From: a virus
DNA: 26,521 nt
Virus record (IMG/VR): IMGVR_UViG_3300048686_000196
Coordinates: 1-26,521 of that record
Reading direction: 5' to 3' (one strand)
Part shown: piece after piece, positions 24,070 through 26,521 of the stretch
Numbering within the stretch: the stretch's first letter is position 1
Layout: each line of letters opens with the position of its first letter
The notes under the pieces: generated by a model
The model's database searches: none
Told to the model about the DNA's origin: nothing
What the model saw: the letters and a program-made list of their open reading frames with translations, nothing else
Program-made: the position numbers and the translations under genes

Positions 24070-24713
24070 TATGCTTCCTCTAATGATACGGATATGTTCC
24101 AAAGATCGTGTTTACTTCCGCCTCTTTTTACAACGGTATAGTCAAATGATGAAAAATAAACTTCAAGTAATTGATTATATTGATTTATATAACTATATTC
24201 ATTTGAAGTAAATTCGTTATACTTGTCATACGAAAGAAGCATCCAAAATGATCCTTGATGTTTTTCATACCAGTCAAGAATTTCTACTCCACCAGCACCA
24301 CCATCAGCAGTATAATCTTCAAGATTAATTGCTGTTGGGAATCCAGTACTAGGATCAAATAAAGGATCTTTATTAAAAGATCTTGATGGAAGATTGTCCC
24401 AACTAAAAGATATTTCTAATTTATCTGCAACGTGATAACTTCTCATTGTTGCATTAATCATTCTCTTTCTATTTTCAATTCTATTTTTATTAAACTGAAG
24501 CTCTGATCTATTATGATCAGAAAGTATTAAAAAATTATTAAACTCAGTACCGTTTGGAACAGCAAGCTGTAAAGATGCAGATGCACCAGTATTTGGATTA
24601 GTATATGTACTTGAATCAAGTGTGCCAAAATTATCTGACCATAAAATAGCTTGTGGCCTTTGCCTCAAACCATTTGTTGCCCATCTTCCTCTAATATAAC
24701 TAGCATTAGCCAT
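24069..24713 (-). CDS. Minor tail protein, distal-tail (Dit)-like
   Basis: This 214-residue protein lies between the tape measure and the large hub gene, the usual place of a distal tail protein. Characteristic segments are FLILSDHNRSELQF, NRIENRKRMINATMRSYHVADKLEISFSWDNLPSR, GGAGGVEILDWYEKHQGSFWMLLSYDKYN and FSSFDYTVVKRGG ending WNISVSLEEA. I know this pattern from minor tail proteins of several siphophages, where the beta-rich fold forms a ring at the end of the tube. ATG 24713 overlaps the tape measure stop by eight bases (ATGGCTAA), suggesting coupled translation. The Dit label is by position and general pattern, not a specific motif. Confidence 0.78.
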   Translation of the reverse strand: MANASYIRGRWATNGLRQRPQAILWSDNFGTLDSSTYTNPNTGASASLQLAVPNGTEFNNFLILSDHNRSELQFNKNRIENRKRMINATMRSYHVADKLEISFSWDNLPSRSFNKDPLFDPSTGFPTAINLEDYTADGGAGGVEILDWYEKHQGSFWMLLSYDKYNEFTSNEYSYINQYNQLLEVYFSSFDYTVVKRGGSKHDLWNISVSLEEA

Positions 24714-26521
24714 TTATTTTTGTTCCCCTAATTGTCCTCTGTTGTCTTTGATTCATCTTAAAGGCAATTGCTTTAGCAATATCATCTGCACTAGCATTTG
24801 TCTTTGCACTAACATTGATATTATAATTATACGCCATAGGGGTGTAGTTGTTTACGCTTGTTGGTACATTTGTAACATTAGTAACAGTTGTCTGAGAAGC
24901 ATAATCCATTGTTGAAAGATCAGGGAAGGTATTCATATTTATACTAGATGTATCAATAACTGGTGCCACAACATCTGAATAATTACTAATTGGAGAAATA
25001 GAATTAATTTGACCAGCAGACACTAAAGCATCTATTCCATTTAAACGATATCTTGTTGGTGTTCCAGGATATACTTCATCATTAGCTGAACTAGGATATA
25101 TTTGACTATTTAATGCCTCAAGTTGTGAACCAAATGCTTGTGCGACTGGTTTTCTTACTACAAATTCCCCAGGAGTAAGCATAGCTGGAACCTTATCTGT
25201 AGCACCAATACCAGGAACAAATGATCCAAATGCAAATCCTGGTGCCCTTTCTCTTGATCCAACATTTGCAATGCTTCCACCATACATTTTCTTTTGTCCT
25301 TCAGTAACTATGGAAGCAAGCTTTTGAACATTTGTTGTAACAGCTTTTGTTACTGCAACACCAGAAACAGTTCCAGTTTTACCTTTACCTGCATTATATG
25401 TAGCAGACCACGGAATAGAAATTGGTGGAATAACAATTGGTGCTGCATTTAATGCACCAGCAACATAGGCAAAGAACTGGTTTACAGATGTTACCATTCC
25501 GTTAACAAACTGATCCATAACACTTGGAAGACCATTTTCTCCAGTAAGGGCCTTTACTGCTTCATCAAGTTTTGGAAGCTCCTTTTTCAAGTTTTCATTA
25601 AACTGTGTTATTGGACTTCCACTAGCAGATACTCCTGGCATTCCTGGAGTAACTGGTACACCTGGCTGACCAAGCATAGACATTATGTTTTCTGCTCCAG
25701 GTATTCCACCAACCCCGCCTGGAAGACCGCTAAGGGTGCCCATCTGAATACCAAGAAGACCTTGAAGAAGGGTTGCTTCATCTCCAGCGCCTCTTGCTTG
25801 AGCATCTTGTATTGCCTGTTTAGTAGCAATAGCATCTCTAAGCAATTGAACTTTATAAAGCTTTTCTTCAATAGCAAGTTGTCTCAATTTAGCTTGTTCA
25901 ATTAAATCTTGCTTAGCTGCAATTGCATCTTGAACTGCAAGAATTTGATCATCAATAGCCTTAATTTGTTCTTCATAGCCTTTAATTTTTTCTGCTATAA
26001 CTGCTCTTTCATTTTCAAATTGTTGCTGCACTGCGTTTCTTGCATCATCTGCACGTTGCTGTGCCATAGTTCTTTGAAGTTCAAGTGCAGCAGATGCAGC
26101 GCCAGCAATATCTCCACGAGATAGCGCAGACGCAACATCCATTTGACCACGTTGCTGATCAATAATTCTTTGATTAATTCTTTGTACTTCATCAAGTGCC
26201 TTGACTCTTTCATCATATACTTCTTGTAGCTTTTCTTCTTCTTCACGAAGATTGTCAATAGCATCTTGATGTGGCTTCTTACTTTTTTCAAGTCCAGTAA
26301 TTGTCTTGTTAAGTTTATCTATGTCCTTTTGTATTGGATCAATTTCAAGTTTATTAATTGCTTCAACTTGTGCTCCAAGAGTTTGACCATAAATGTCTAG
26401 ATTTTCTGTTGCATTTGTTAGTGGTCCCTTTAATACTTCTAATGCTGCCTTTTGCTTGTAAAGTTCAGCAGTAAATTCTTTTAGTTTTGCTGTACCCATA
26501 TCATATGTATATCCCAAAGCC
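24706..26521 (-). CDS. Tail tape measure protein, C-terminal part, cut by window edge
   Basis: The visible 604 residues are the end of a longer protein; the frame is open to the right edge. The first 230 or so form long charged coiled coils (IQKDIDKLNKTITGLEKSKK, LREEEEKLQEVYDERVKALD), and a Gly/Pro-rich linker (GLPGGVGGIPG, GQPGVPVTPGMPGV) follows. A hydrophobic stretch (FFAYVAGALNAAPIVIPPIS) comes next, then a C-terminal FAFGSFVPGIGATDKVPAMLT with PGEFVVRKPVAQAFG, a motif typical of tape measure C-termini. This protein sets tail length, and the presence of a long tape measure implies a long tail (siphovirus or myovirus form). An internal TTG at 26517 is not a plausible true start. Confidence 0.88.
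   Translation of the reverse strand, partial: ALGYTYDMGTAKLKEFTAELYKQKAALEVLKGPLTNATENLDIYGQTLGAQVEAINKLEIDPIQKDIDKLNKTITGLEKSKKPHQDAIDNLREEEEKLQEVYDERVKALDEVQRINQRIIDQQRGQMDVASALSRGDIAGAASAALELQRTMAQQRADDARNAVQQQFENERAVIAEKIKGYEEQIKAIDDQILAVQDAIAAKQDLIEQAKLRQLAIEEKLYKVQLLRDAIATKQAIQDAQARGAGDEATLLQGLLGIQMGTLSGLPGGVGGIPGAENIMSMLGQPGVPVTPGMPGVSASGSPITQFNENLKKELPKLDEAVKALTGENGLPSVMDQFVNGMVTSVNQFFAYVAGALNAAPIVIPPISIPWSATYNAGKGKTGTVSGVAVTKAVTTNVQKLASIVTEGQKKMYGGSIANVGSRERAPGFAFGSFVPGIGATDKVPAMLTPGEFVVRKPVAQAFGSQLEALNSQIYPSSANDEVYPGTPTRYRLNGIDALVSAGQINSISPISNYSDVVAPVIDTSSINMNTFPDLSTMDYASQTTVTNVTNVPTSVNNYTPMAYNYNINVSAKTNASADDIAKAIAFKMNQRQQRTIRGTKING

Noticed and set aside
24070-24102. Upstream extension of the large tail gene to TTG 24102
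   Set aside because: The ATG at 24069 overlaps the previous stop by one base and has GAGG in front; the added 11 residues only overlap the Dit-like gene.

Overview
This window is part of the genome of a tailed double-stranded DNA phage (Caudoviricetes). Every gene I can support lies on the minus strand, so the genes are read from right to left. Coding density is extreme: most neighbours overlap by 1 to 35 bases, and no gene-free stretch approaches 300 bases. The DNA is visibly AT-rich. Several proteins resemble families I know best from phages of Actinobacteria: the N-terminal layout of the capsid maturation protease, the DnaE/RecA/gp32-like set, and the zinc-ribbon protein after recA. The combination suggests a phage of a low-GC, streamlined aquatic actinobacterium, but this host assignment is inference. 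I see no integrase, repressor, attachment site, lysis gene, tRNA, IS element or CRISPR array.

Layout in transcription order. (1) 26521-15584, tail module: the C-terminal part of a tape measure protein, a Dit-like minor tail protein, a 1570-residue tail-tip protein, a Pro/Ala-rich protein with a globular C-terminus, and three tail-tip or fibre-like proteins. (2) 15566-11284, replication start: a zinc-ribbon protein, a MerR-like HTH protein, two small conserved proteins, DnaB-type helicase, a small unknown, DnaG-type primase and a gp32-like single-stranded DNA-binding protein. (3) 11218-3465, polymerase, recombination and nucleotide genes: DnaE-type DNA polymerase III alpha, MazG-like pyrophosphohydrolase, RecA, a zinc-ribbon protein, a PD-(D/E)XK resolvase-like protein, a methyltransferase, a conserved unknown, a Cas4/RecB-like nuclease with four cysteines, a zinc-finger protein, a RuvC-like resolvase and a 48-residue HTH protein. 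(4) 3465-1, packaging and head: a DUF3310 protein, a small basic protein, TerS, TerL, and the start of a capsid maturation protease cut by the window edge.

The genes encode a largely self-sufficient replisome (helicase, primase, SSB, polymerase). They also encode a recombination set (RecA, Cas4-like nuclease and two unrelated resolvase-type folds), which fits recombination-dependent replication producing concatemers for the terminase. No sliding clamp or clamp loader is visible here.

The most interesting signals are in the control layer. A near-perfect sigma70-type promoter lies inside the end of the DUF3310 gene and points into the packaging genes. Three genes without a Shine-Dalgarno sequence have TATAAT placed so that the transcript would start at or within a few bases of the start codon, suggesting leaderless mRNAs. 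A GC-rich perfect 11-bp hairpin precedes dnaE. The same eight-base stop/start overlap recurs at five unrelated gene junctions.
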